NCBI GenBank assembly: GCA_023394045.1 | Contig: JAEXBN010000002.1 | Location: forward strand, 1-19,717 | From: Bacillota bacterium | GTDB lineage: Bacteria; Bacillota; Clostridia; Tissierellales; Peptoniphilaceae | DNA: 19,717 nucleotides | Direction: 5' to 3' | In this document: piece after piece, positions 1 to 7,070 of the stretch | Numbering within the stretch: the first letter of the stretch is position 1 | Layout of the letters: each line of letters starts with the position of its first letter | Program-made: the position numbers and the translations under genes | Notes under the pieces: generated by a model | Seen by the model: only the letters and a program-made list of their open reading frames with translations | Databases searched by the model: none | Told to the model about the DNA's origin: nothing

Positions 1-231
1 CCAAATCTGCTCCATAGTCCTCTCGCCAAGAAGGACATCGTAGATGCTCCCACTTAAAGTCGTTTTATCAATCCCAAAGCCAGACGTCGCGTTTCCCTGC
101 GGATCCATATCGACAACGAGAACTTTCTTCTTTCGTAAACCTGTATATGCCAAAGCCGCTGCCAAATTGACGACTGTTGTCGTCTTTCCAACCCCGCCTT
201 TTTGATTATACACGCTGATTATTTTGCCCAT
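1..231 (-). CDS. parA: Chromosome-partitioning ATPase ParA/Soj (N-terminal part, runs off the window)
   Basis: Only the first 77 codons are present; the gene continues beyond base 1. The N-terminus carries the deviant Walker A motif KGGVGKTT (about residues 11-18). A Walker A' block follows, VLVVDMDPQGNAT (about residues 38-50), and together they identify the ParA/MinD family and specifically the Soj/ParA branch. ParA is a nucleoid-associated ATPase that, with ParB bound at parS, segregates origins and in B. subtilis also modulates DnaA. The ATG at 231 is chosen because GGAGGAAGC sits directly before it. This ribosome binding site lies inside the end of cinA, and the two genes overlap by 13 bases, suggesting translational coupling. 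The four parS sites upstream support a chromosomal role. A parB partner is expected just outside the window (inference). Confidence 0.95.
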   Translation of the reverse strand, partial: MGKIISVYNQKGGVGKTTTVVNLAAALAYTGLRKKKVLVVDMDPQGNATSGFGIDKTTLSGSIYDVLLGERTMEQIW

Positions 232-1466
232 GCTTCCTCCTTCTGCTTGAGCATCAATATCGCCCGATCCAAAGCCTGATTTCGGACAATTCTTCGAATC
301 ATCATTCGGCTTCCCTGCAAATGAAGAGGGTACACGGCAACATTTCCATGATAAAGCACTCCAACATAAGCAAGCCCTACATTTTCGCCTTCCGGACCAG
401 CATATCCTGTCGTGGATAAACATAGATCCGCCTGGGTTTTATCGTGTAACTTCTGAACCATGGAGGCGCAGACTTCCCGGCTCACTGCAGTGTGAGCTTC
501 GATACATTCTTGCGGAACGCCCAAAAGGCGATGCTTTGTCTCATCACTATACGTAACAAAGGATTGAGAAAACACTCTTGACGCTCCCGGCGCGTCCACA
601 ATAGCGGACGCCAGCATCCCGCCTGTAATGCTTTCAGCTGTAGAAATGGTCTCCTGACGCTCACTTAACATCCGAATGAGCGCCTCTGAACGGCTTTCAT
701 CTCCCACAGCAACAATATATTCGCCAATCTTTGCTTTCAAATGTTGCAACGCATCCTGAATCATCTGTTGTGATCTTTGATCGTTTTCCGCTTTCGCCGT
801 GATTCGAAGCAGCGCTCCATCCGGACGCACATAGGGGGCAAAGGTAGGATTGATTCCGTTTTGAATTTCCTCTTTTAATAACTCATTTAATTGATATTCG
901 CCAATCACCCCCACCTTGACTTCCAAGGAAGAAATAGCACTTGTGGAATGTTGCTCCAGAATGGGCCTCAAATATCGATCCGCCATGGGACGCATTTCTC
1001 CCGGCGGACCGGGAAGGATAACAATAAAACGCTGCTTCCCATTCTGATTAAAAGGAATCCACGCACCGGATGCCGTCCCCACATGGTTTTCCAATATTGT
1101 TGATCCGATTGGAAATGTATAAACGATGGTATTATCTATTCTTGCTTTTTCTGTATGAAACCACCGATCAACGACATCTTTATTGAATGCATTGGTTTCT
1201 GTCTCCGTTCCCAAAAATTCAATAACACATCGTTTGGTAATATCATCATCCGTAGATCCCAACCCGCCGGTCAAAATAATAATGTCTGCCCGACGAGATG
1301 CTTGTTCCAGCTCTTCTAACAGTCTGACTCTATTATCTCCAACCACGGACGTATGAAACAGATCAAACCCTAGGGACGCGCATAATTGCGACAGATACTG
1401 CACATTTGTGTTCAAAATATCTCCCAGAAGAATCTCCGTTCCAACCGAAATACATTCAACAATCAT
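219..1466 (-). CDS. cinA: CinA family protein (nucleotide-binding N-domain plus C-terminal NMN amidohydrolase domain)
   Basis: This is a full-length two-domain CinA of 415 aa. The N-terminal molybdopterin-binding-like domain shows GTEILLGDILNTN near the start and GGLGSTDDDIT near residue 70, where the family usually has P rather than S. The C-terminal CinA domain, about residue 260 onward, has TAESITGG, DAPGASRVF and TGYAGPEG. In characterised members this domain deamidates nicotinamide mononucleotide (pyridine nucleotide recycling); competence-associated roles are known in some species. The ATG at 1466 is preferred over the GTG at 1472, because AGAGG lies five bases before the ATG while the GTG is part of the Shine-Dalgarno itself. 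The last codons overlap parA, and an extended -10 promoter plus a parS site lie upstream. Its position between the parS cluster and parA is unusual. Confidence 0.95.
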   Translation of the reverse strand: MIVECISVGTEILLGDILNTNVQYLSQLCASLGFDLFHTSVVGDNRVRLLEELEQASRRADIIILTGGLGSTDDDITKRCVIEFLGTETETNAFNKDVVDRWFHTEKARIDNTIVYTFPIGSTILENHVGTASGAWIPFNQNGKQRFIVILPGPPGEMRPMADRYLRPILEQHSTSAISSLEVKVGVIGEYQLNELLKEEIQNGINPTFAPYVRPDGALLRITAKAENDQRSQQMIQDALQHLKAKIGEYIVAVGDESRSEALIRMLSERQETISTAESITGGMLASAIVDAPGASRVFSQSFVTYSDETKHRLLGVPQECIEAHTAVSREVCASMVQKLHDKTQADLCLSTTGYAGPEGENVGLAYVGVLYHGNVAVYPLHLQGSRMMIRRIVRNQALDRAILMLKQKEEAWAK

Positions 1467-1483
1467 AGGCACCTCTACTTCAA

Positions 1484-1499
1484 TGTTTCACGTGAAACA
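1484..1499. promoter_or_regulatory. parS site 1 (ParB/Spo0J binding)
   Basis: TGTTTCACGTGAAACA is an exact match to the B. subtilis-type parS consensus; with one flanking base on each side the palindrome is 18 bp. It lies 17 bp before the cinA start codon and just downstream of the predicted cinA promoter, so ParB bound here would sit in the transcribed leader of cinA-parA. Confidence 0.95.
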
Positions 1500-1513
1500 T
1501 GATGTTCCTTCAA

Positions 1514-1543
1514 ATTATAGCAACTCAAAAAGAACTCCTACAA
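1514..1543 (-). promoter_or_regulatory. Predicted sigma-A promoter for cinA-parA
   Basis: Read on the minus strand, TATAAT occupies 1519-1514 and is preceded by TGC, making an extended -10. A weak -35, TTGTAG, lies 18 bp upstream at 1543-1538. Transcription would start near 1507, placing parS site 1 at the beginning of the leader. The call rests on sequence pattern only. Confidence 0.55.
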
Positions 1544-1570
1544 CCCCGTTTTTGATTTTGGAACACAAAA

Positions 1571-1586
1571 GGTTTCATGTGAAACA
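1571..1586. promoter_or_regulatory. parS site 2 (degenerate)
   Basis: GGTTTCATGTGAAACA differs from the 16-bp parS consensus at two positions (first base, and T for C at position 8). Single central C-to-T variants occur among functional parS sites in Bacillota, so weaker ParB binding is plausible. It lies just upstream of the predicted -35 of the cinA promoter. Confidence 0.7.
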
Positions 1587-1999
1587 TCCATGAGACACAA
1601 AGCGTTCCGTTTCATTAAATATTCTAAAGTCTTCCATCTTCGTTCTGTAAATGGCTTATATGTTGATTTTGTCTCGCTTTATTGGCTTTTATGACGATTC
1701 AAACCGTCCCTCCTCACAACACTCTAAGCGCCATTCCTTAAATTTTCCCTGTAATTCAAGCGCGTAAATCTGCATCCATTAGAAGACCCGGTAAGACCAT
1801 GCTCAAAGCTGCACAATGAAGCTTTTTTGCCCTAAAGCACATCCCGTTTCCAACACATAGAATATTTAGATGCTCACAGATTCAGCGTCAAAACTTCCAT
1901 CGACCTTTGAATGAACTCTGCTTCTACGTTAATGGATGCAAGGATTATAGATGGTAGTGCAAAACTCTAACCGATTCAGCTAATATTACAGACGATGAG

Positions 2000-2015
2000 T
2001 GTTTCACGTGAAACA
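2000..2015. promoter_or_regulatory. parS site 3 (ParB/Spo0J binding)
   Basis: Exact 16-bp parS consensus TGTTTCACGTGAAACA. It is separated from parS site 4 by only 32 bp, so the two form a close pair. Confidence 0.95.
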
Positions 2016-2047
2016 TTTGATAGCCCACGAAGATAAAAGCGAATGAA

Positions 2048-2063
2048 TGTTTCACGTGAAACA
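2048..2063. promoter_or_regulatory. parS site 4, centre of a 42-bp perfect palindrome
   Basis: Exact parS consensus. Pairing continues without a mismatch outward through GAATGA, GC and AAAA, so 2035-2076 is a 42-bp perfect inverted repeat centred between 2055 and 2056. The other parS sites do not extend beyond 18 bp. The arms end in AAAAGC and GCTTTT, so the transcript of either strand would form a long hairpin followed by a short U run. Confidence 0.95.
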
Positions 2064-2314
2064 TTCATTCGCTTTTCAAAGAAGATGATTGAAATCAACA
2101 ATCACAAACAGCCTGCTAAAAATGTACTGCCTATTAAAACAAAAAGACCAAAGGTGCCAATCAAGAGCCGCTCCTACGATAACGATAGCGGAATAGGAAA
2201 GTACTCCTCATTATTCTGCGTTCGGTCTGATCGACAAAATAAAAGGGTTGCCCGCTTTCAATAGAAACCAGCGTTTTGACTCTCGGTAATTACTCGATAT
2301 GGCATCTCACAAAT

Positions 2315-2773
2315 TCAGTCCGGAAGAGCCTGCAAATAATGAATCAGATCTTTATAGAATTCCGGTTCCACTTGGTATCTCTTGATGCTCTGATAAAGAG
2401 ATTCTCCATCCAGAATCAAAATGGTCTGTCCTTCCTTAAATTTTCCTTGATTTGCCGATAAATCCTTCAAATCCACCACCGAAATCCGAAGATCGGATTG
2501 TATCGGTTTACCGAAGCCCGACATGTTCTTTTTCGCATCGTTGATGCGCTGATAAAAAGCCTCAATATCGTCTTTGCTCACCAGTGTTTTGATAAACTCT
2601 GGTTTCTCTCCGACAGTAATCACTAAACTGGTGTTTGATTTATATCGAAGGGGTGTGAATTGCAGCAAATATAGACCGACAATCAAAAATAAGACAATGG
2701 TAGAGATCACGACAAATCGCGTGGGATGGCGGTCTTTATGCACGAAGTGTCTTTTCATCGATGGATTTTTCAT
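2315..2773 (-). CDS. Unrecognised single-pass membrane protein, 152 aa
   Basis: I do not recognise this family. The protein has a short basic N-terminus (MKNPSMKRHFVHKDRHPTR), one hydrophobic segment at about residues 20-40 (FVVISTIVLFLIVGLYLLQF), and a mixed charged domain of about 110 residues. By the positive-inside rule the larger domain should be extracytoplasmic. No lipobox, cysteine pair or enzymatic motif is visible. The start at 2773 is supported by AAGGAAGG five bases upstream. It follows rsmG by 98 bp in the same direction and precedes the parS region, so it may be the last gene of the mnmE-mnmG-rsmG unit or have its own promoter, which I could not see. Coding status is supported by the ribosome binding site, length and residue composition. 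Confidence 0.75.
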   Translation of the reverse strand: MKNPSMKRHFVHKDRHPTRFVVISTIVLFLIVGLYLLQFTPLRYKSNTSLVITVGEKPEFIKTLVSKDDIEAFYQRINDAKKNMSGFGKPIQSDLRISVVDLKDLSANQGKFKEGQTILILDGESLYQSIKRYQVEPEFYKDLIHYLQALPD

Positions 2774-2793
2774 AAATACCTTCCTTCATGGCT

Positions 2794-2869
2794 GAATGGC
2801 GCTGCACAACTCCGGCGCTATTTTTGCTATTTTCATGGAATGACGCTGCGCAGCTCCAACGTTCCTTTT
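2794..2869. repeat. Two degenerate 32-bp direct repeats
   Basis: Copies at 2794-2825 and 2838-2869 share the pattern GAATGrCGCTGCrCArCTCC followed by rrCG and a T-rich end, with about eight differences, nearly all transitions. They fill the rsmG to membrane-protein gap. The second copy contains the small palindrome GCTGCGCAGC. Function is unknown. Confidence 0.6.
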
Positions 2870-2871
2870 AT

Positions 2872-3621
2872 TTAATGGAGCTTCGTCCTAGGAGAAGATC
2901 CAATGGGCGATTTTTTTGCTTTTCCCGCACGCCTCGGATAGGCTGAAGGCGTAGGACGCACTTTGCGTATCACTACATTGGTACGCATCAGATTGTCTTT
3001 TGTCCATTCAAAAACATCTTTTTGCTCCACACTCCCGCCCAGAAGTTCAATCGCGGGTAACGCCTCCATCATCTCCTGATCGGCATAGGGACCCTTCATC
3101 GCAAGAAAGATTCCGCCAACCCGGACGGCTGGAATCGCATATTCAGATAAGACATCGAGGGGAGCAACTGCGCGGGCAACTGCAATATCAAAGGACTCGC
3201 GCCACGCGAATGGAGCCGATGCCGAAGCAGAAAAAAGATCCTCAGCGCGTCCATGAATCACCTGAATATCTTGAAGACCGAGCTGATGGATGACCTCTTC
3301 GAGAAATCGGACTCTTTTCTGAAGGCTATCAATTAAAACAACAGAAAGATCTGGACAGATGATTTTTAACGGAATTCCAGGAAATCCTGCTCCCGTTCCA
3401 ATATCTGCCAGCCGGCCTCTGAGAGGGAACGAAAGCGTATGGCACAGGGAAAGGGAGTCTAAAAAATGCCGTCGATTGATGGCGTCGTCTTCCGTAATAT
3501 TGGTCAAATCCATCTTCTGATTCCATTCTTGAAGAAGCCGACGATAAAGATCAAATTGATGAATCTGATCCTTGTCCAGAGCAAAACCCAGATGAGCCGC
3601 TTCCTGCGCAAAATTATTCAT
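2872..3621 (-). CDS. rsmG: 16S rRNA (guanine-N7) methyltransferase RsmG (GidB)
   Basis: RsmG methylates G527 (E. coli numbering) of 16S rRNA using S-adenosylmethionine. The 249-aa protein shows the SAM-binding motif ADIGTGAGFPGIPLKI near residue 75. The VLIDSLQKRVRFLEE block and the AVARAVAPLDVLSEY motif follow, and the C-terminus is basic, YPRRAGKAKKSPI, as in the family. The ATG at 3621 is preferred over the ATG at 3639: AAAGGAA lies at a good distance before it, and the resulting N-terminus aligns with B. subtilis RsmG without extra residues. It overlaps the end of mnmG by 8 bases, so the two are probably translationally coupled. Loss of this enzyme gives low-level streptomycin resistance in other bacteria (known, not shown here). 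Confidence 0.95.
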   Translation of the reverse strand: MNNFAQEAAHLGFALDKDQIHQFDLYRRLLQEWNQKMDLTNITEDDAINRRHFLDSLSLCHTLSFPLRGRLADIGTGAGFPGIPLKIICPDLSVVLIDSLQKRVRFLEEVIHQLGLQDIQVIHGRAEDLFSASASAPFAWRESFDIAVARAVAPLDVLSEYAIPAVRVGGIFLAMKGPYADQEMMEALPAIELLGGSVEQKDVFEWTKDNLMRTNVVIRKVRPTPSAYPRRAGKAKKSPIGSSPRTKLH

Positions 3622-5524
3622 GTGAATGTTCCTTTTCATGCCGGCGCTTCATCTCCAGATAAATCAGTAAAACATTGAGATCTGACGGAGAAACTCCGCT
3701 GATCCGGGAAGCCTGTCCAACCGTTTCTGGCTGAACCATATTCAGCTTCTGTGCTGCTTCTGCCTTCAATCCTTTCACCATTGTATAGTCCATTGAGGGG
3801 AGAGTGCGATGTTCCATTTTTTGAAACTGGGCAATCTGTGCGTTTTGCTTGGCGATGTAGCCTTCATATTTAATCTGCGTCTCCACTTCAAAACGGATTT
3901 GCGGATCAAGATCGGGACGATCCGAATCCAATTCCGACAACATCTGATCATTGAGTTCCGGACGTCGGATCAAATCCGCAAGTGTGATGCCGGAGGAAAG
4001 GGGCGCTGAATGGTGCTCTTCCAGCCATTGATTGGTAGATGGGGTGGGAGAAACCATCACATGGTGCAATCGTTCCATCTCTTCATCGATCTGATCCCAT
4101 TTTTTCTTCATCATCGTATAGCGTTCATCACTCGCTAATCCAATTTCATGCCCAATCGGAGTTAAACGGCGATCTGCATTATCCTGTCTCAGACTCAAGC
4201 GATATTCTGCACGTGAGGTCATCATGCGGTAAGGCTCATTTGTTCCTTTTGTCGTCAGGTCATCGATTAAAACGCCAATATACGCCTCACTGCGATCTAA
4301 GACCACTGGATCTTTTTTCTGAATTTTACGCGCTGCATTGATGCCAGCCATCAGACCCTGAGCTGCTGCTTCCTCGTATCCTGAGCTTCCATTGATCTGC
4401 CCTGCAAAGTACAAACCGTTCACCGTCCGAGCTTCCAGCGTGCGTCTTAAGATACGCGCATCAATACAATCGTATTCAATGCCATAGGCAGATCGCATAA
4501 ATTCAACATGTTCAAGTCCCTTCATTGTCCGATAGAGCTGGAGTTGAACCTCCTCCGGAAGTGTGGAGCTCGCCCCTTGAACATAAATTTCATCCGTATC
4601 GGCACCTTCTGGTTCAAGAAAGATCTGCTGATTGCGATCCGGAAAGCGCACAATTTTATCCTCGATCGACGGACAATAACGTGGTCCAATACCATGCTTT
4701 TCACCACTATACATAGGACTGCGATACAAATTCTCTTCAATGATCTCCTGTGTCTCTGGCGTCGAATAAATCAGATAACATGACATCTGTTTTGATGGGT
4801 CATAGTGTTTGTCCGCATTCAGAAATGAAAATGGAATGATGCGCGCATCTCCAGGCTGTTCAATCGTCTGTGAAAAATCAATGGAGCGGCGGTGAATGCG
4901 GGCAGGAGTTCCCGTCTTAAAGCGACGTAATTCAATGCCCTCAGTACGAAGAGAATCGCTTAAATAATTCGACGGGCGTAATCCATGCGGACCGGAGGAA
5001 TAGCTGACTTCTCCCATCAAAATGGTTCCGTTCAAAAAAGTTCCCGTACAAAGAATCACTGCCTTGGCCGCATAAAAGGCTCCCTGCAACGTGGCGACGC
5101 CGCGCACTTCATGATTTTCAATACATAATTCTGTCACTTCCGCTTCGATCAGATGCAGATTTTCCTGTTTTTCCAACCGGCGCTTCATTTCTTCATGATA
5201 GCGGCGCTTATCGGCCTGAACACGAAGAGAATGAATCGCGGGTCCTTTAGATAAATTCAGCATGCGCGACTGAAGAAACGTCTCATCGATGACGGTTGCC
5301 ATCTCTCCGCCCAGAGCATCAATTTCGCGAACCAAATGCCCCTTTCCTGTTCCTCCAACATTCGGATTACAAGGCATATCTCCAATCGAGTCCAGACTCA
5401 TGGTCAATACAATCGTCTTCATGCCCAGCCTAGCACTCGCCAGCGCCGCTTCGCACCCGGCATGACCCGCACCGATCACCACAACATCGGCCTCTTCACG
5501 TTGGTATCTGCGTATCTCCATCAT
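3614..5524 (-). CDS. mnmG: tRNA uridine-5-carboxymethylaminomethyl modification enzyme MnmG (GidA)
   Basis: MnmG is the FAD-dependent partner of MnmE in modifying the wobble uridine (U34) of several tRNAs. At 636 aa it is full length. The N-terminal Rossmann motif is VVVIGAGHAGCEAALASARLG (FAD binding). Family blocks follow: CNPNVGGTGKGHLVREIDALGG, the YCPSIEDKIVRFPDR signature, and GTNEPYRMMTSRAEYRL. The helical C-terminal domain that contacts MnmE ends the protein. Two consecutive ATGs (5524 and 5521) follow GGAAAGAG; either could be used. It lies 29 bp downstream of mnmE and overlaps rsmG, the usual order near the origin in Bacillota. Confidence 0.97.
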   Translation of the reverse strand: MMEIRRYQREEADVVVIGAGHAGCEAALASARLGMKTIVLTMSLDSIGDMPCNPNVGGTGKGHLVREIDALGGEMATVIDETFLQSRMLNLSKGPAIHSLRVQADKRRYHEEMKRRLEKQENLHLIEAEVTELCIENHEVRGVATLQGAFYAAKAVILCTGTFLNGTILMGEVSYSSGPHGLRPSNYLSDSLRTEGIELRRFKTGTPARIHRRSIDFSQTIEQPGDARIIPFSFLNADKHYDPSKQMSCYLIYSTPETQEIIEENLYRSPMYSGEKHGIGPRYCPSIEDKIVRFPDRNQQIFLEPEGADTDEIYVQGASSTLPEEVQLQLYRTMKGLEHVEFMRSAYGIEYDCIDARILRRTLEARTVNGLYFAGQINGSSGYEEAAAQGLMAGINAARKIQKKDPVVLDRSEAYIGVLIDDLTTKGTNEPYRMMTSRAEYRLSLRQDNADRRLTPIGHEIGLASDERYTMMKKKWDQIDEEMERLHHVMVSPTPSTNQWLEEHHSAPLSSGITLADLIRRPELNDQMLSELDSDRPDLDPQIRFEVETQIKYEGYIAKQNAQIAQFQKMEHRTLPSMDYTMVKGLKAEAAQKLNMVQPETVGQASRISGVSPSDLNVLLIYLEMKRRHEKEHSHE

Positions 5525-5553
5525 TTATCTCTTTCCGTTTACGACCAAACCGT

Positions 5554-6969
5554 TTATTTTCCCACGCAGAAACGCGAAAAAATCGTGTCGAGCACATCAT
5601 CGCCAATACTCTGTCCCGTAATTTCACACAATTTCGCATAAGCGTCCCTAAAATCGACTTCAGCCGCATCCAGCGTCATCCCCAGACGCAATGCTTCAAG
5701 ACCTGAAAATAAAGATCTTTCCGCCTTTTTTAGAAGATCGATATGCCGTATATTGGAGAGCACGGCGACATTCTCTTTTGGCTGCTCTTCAAAAAGCATG
5801 GATAAAATCGTCTCTTTCAAATCGCTGAGTCCTGTTCCTTCTTTTGCCGAAATCGAGACCCAAGGCATGGATGGAGTGCGTTCCATCCACCTTTTTTTCG
5901 CCTTCTTCATGGATAAGTTTAACGGAAGATCCTCTTTATTCAAAAGTACAATGGAAGTCTTTTGAGATGCTTGCCTCAGCAATTGCTCATCCTCTTCACT
6001 ATAGTCTGCTGAACCGTCCAGAAGAATCAAAACAAGATCAGCATTTTCCAAGTGTTGGCGGCTAATATCCACGCCGATTGATTCCACAACATCACTGGTT
6101 TCCCGGATTCCCGCTGTATCAATCAGACGAAGAGCCATACCGCCCAACTGATAGCTTTCTTCAATCGCATCGCGCGTCGTTCCCGGAATATCCGTTACGA
6201 TGGCTCTTTCCTGATCTAAAAAAGCATTGAGCAACGATGATTTTCCCACATTCGGTTTTCCAACAATCGCCGTTGCAACCCCTTCGCGAATCAGACGGCC
6301 ATTTTTTGATTCTTTCAGCAATTGCCGCATCGAATCAAGAATGTGGTCACCATCCTGAAGCATGGGATCGAGAGGAAGATCTTCTTGGGCATCTTCTTGA
6401 AAATTGATGGCATATTCCATCTGGCTGAGAAGATCCAGCAACTCATGGCGTAGGGAACCCAGAGATCGGGATAGAACGCCGGAAAGCTGATCGACCGCTT
6501 GCTGTTGTGCCTGTTCGGTATCCGCATCAATAATATCAATCACCGCTTCAGCTTGGGTGAGATCGATGCGGCCATTCAGGAATGCCCGGCGCGTAAATTC
6601 TCCCGGTTCAGCCATACGAGCACCGGATGCCAAGGCTAATGCCAGAATACGAGAGACCGAGACGCGTCCGCCATGCGCATTGATCTCCGTAATATCCTCG
6701 GCAGTATAAGTATGCGGCCCTTTCATAAAAGACACGAGCACTTCATCAACGCGTTTCTGGCCATCCGTAATCCATCCGTAACGCAAACGACGGTTGAGGG
6801 AAGGCTCATAAGAGCGATGATCAACAGGTTCAAATAATTTTTCTGTAATGAAAAAGGCATCCGGTCCGCTCATGCGCACAATACCGATTCCCGCTTCACC
6901 CATTGAGGTTGAAATCGCAGCAATCGTATCTTCGCGTGCTCCCACCGGTTGTTGTCCATCTTCCTTCAT
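5554..6969 (-). CDS. mnmE: tRNA modification GTPase MnmE (TrmE)
   Basis: MnmE is the GTPase and folate-binding partner of MnmG in U34 tRNA modification. The N-terminal tetrahydrofolate-binding domain starts at DTIAAISTSMGEAGIGIVRMSG. The inserted G domain has Walker A GKPNVGKSS (about residue 237), switch DIPGTTRD, DTAG and the NKED specificity motif. The C-terminus ends in the catalytic FCVGK motif. The ATG at 6969 (471 aa) is preferred over the one at 6975 because AGAAGG is six bases from the former and touches the latter. About a dozen residues precede the conserved start, slightly more than usual. A strong hairpin separates it from jag upstream. Confidence 0.97.
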   Translation of the reverse strand: MKEDGQQPVGAREDTIAAISTSMGEAGIGIVRMSGPDAFFITEKLFEPVDHRSYEPSLNRRLRYGWITDGQKRVDEVLVSFMKGPHTYTAEDITEINAHGGRVSVSRILALALASGARMAEPGEFTRRAFLNGRIDLTQAEAVIDIIDADTEQAQQQAVDQLSGVLSRSLGSLRHELLDLLSQMEYAINFQEDAQEDLPLDPMLQDGDHILDSMRQLLKESKNGRLIREGVATAIVGKPNVGKSSLLNAFLDQERAIVTDIPGTTRDAIEESYQLGGMALRLIDTAGIRETSDVVESIGVDISRQHLENADLVLILLDGSADYSEEDEQLLRQASQKTSIVLLNKEDLPLNLSMKKAKKRWMERTPSMPWVSISAKEGTGLSDLKETILSMLFEEQPKENVAVLSNIRHIDLLKKAERSLFSGLEALRLGMTLDAAEVDFRDAYAKLCEITGQSIGDDVLDTIFSRFCVGK

Positions 6970-6998
6970 CTTCATCCTTCTCTCATGATTCTATTGAA

Positions 6999-7038
6999 AA
7001 CGGCTGAATCCGGCGTATTATCGCTGGATTCAGCCGTT
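6999..7038 (-). terminator. Strong hairpin between jag and mnmE, probable intrinsic terminator
   Basis: AACGGCTGAATCC..GCG pairs with CGC.GGATTCAGCCGTT: a 17-bp stem with one mismatch and a 6-base loop. Read on the minus strand it is followed by TTTTC, a short U run, consistent with a terminator or attenuator at the end of the rpmH-jag operon. It lies about 30 bp before the mnmE start, so it could also act in the mnmE leader. Confidence 0.7.
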
Positions 7039-7070
7039 GTTTGACGTTTGGGTCAGCTTCTCATCCTCAA

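Larger units (their letters stand above)
1500..2314. other. Gene-poor intergenic region containing parS sites
   Basis: About 815 bp without a convincing protein or stable RNA gene. It is visibly more AT-rich than its neighbours. It contains the cinA promoter and parS sites 2 to 4. The open frames crossing it (for example plus-strand frames through 1501-1590 and 2043-2264) encode the peptides that parS itself spells, such as FHVKH or NVSRET, and lack other support. A weak GGG-TTG-CCC hairpin at about 2241-2258 next to an A-tract could terminate the membrane-protein gene at 2315-2773. Two very short minus-strand frames (1689-1775 and 2102-2164) are treated under findings. Confidence 0.7.

Noticed and set aside
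1408..1593. Plus-strand open frame through cinA's start and two parS sites
   Set aside because: The peptide repeats FHVKH, which is simply parS translated; it overlaps cinA and lacks a ribosome binding site.
1692..1706. tRNA T-arm-like sequence on the minus strand (GGTTTGAATC)
   Set aside because: The five-base T-stem does not pair in register and no acceptor, D or anticodon arms are found around it.
1805..1828. Small hairpin AAAGCT/AGCTTT followed by Ts on the plus strand
   Set aside because: Only six AT-rich pairs with a nine-base loop and no plus-strand gene upstream to terminate.
2043..2264. Plus-strand 73-codon frame starting inside parS site 4
   Set aside because: Begins in the parS palindrome (NVSRET), has no Shine-Dalgarno, basic low-information composition and no recognisable motif.
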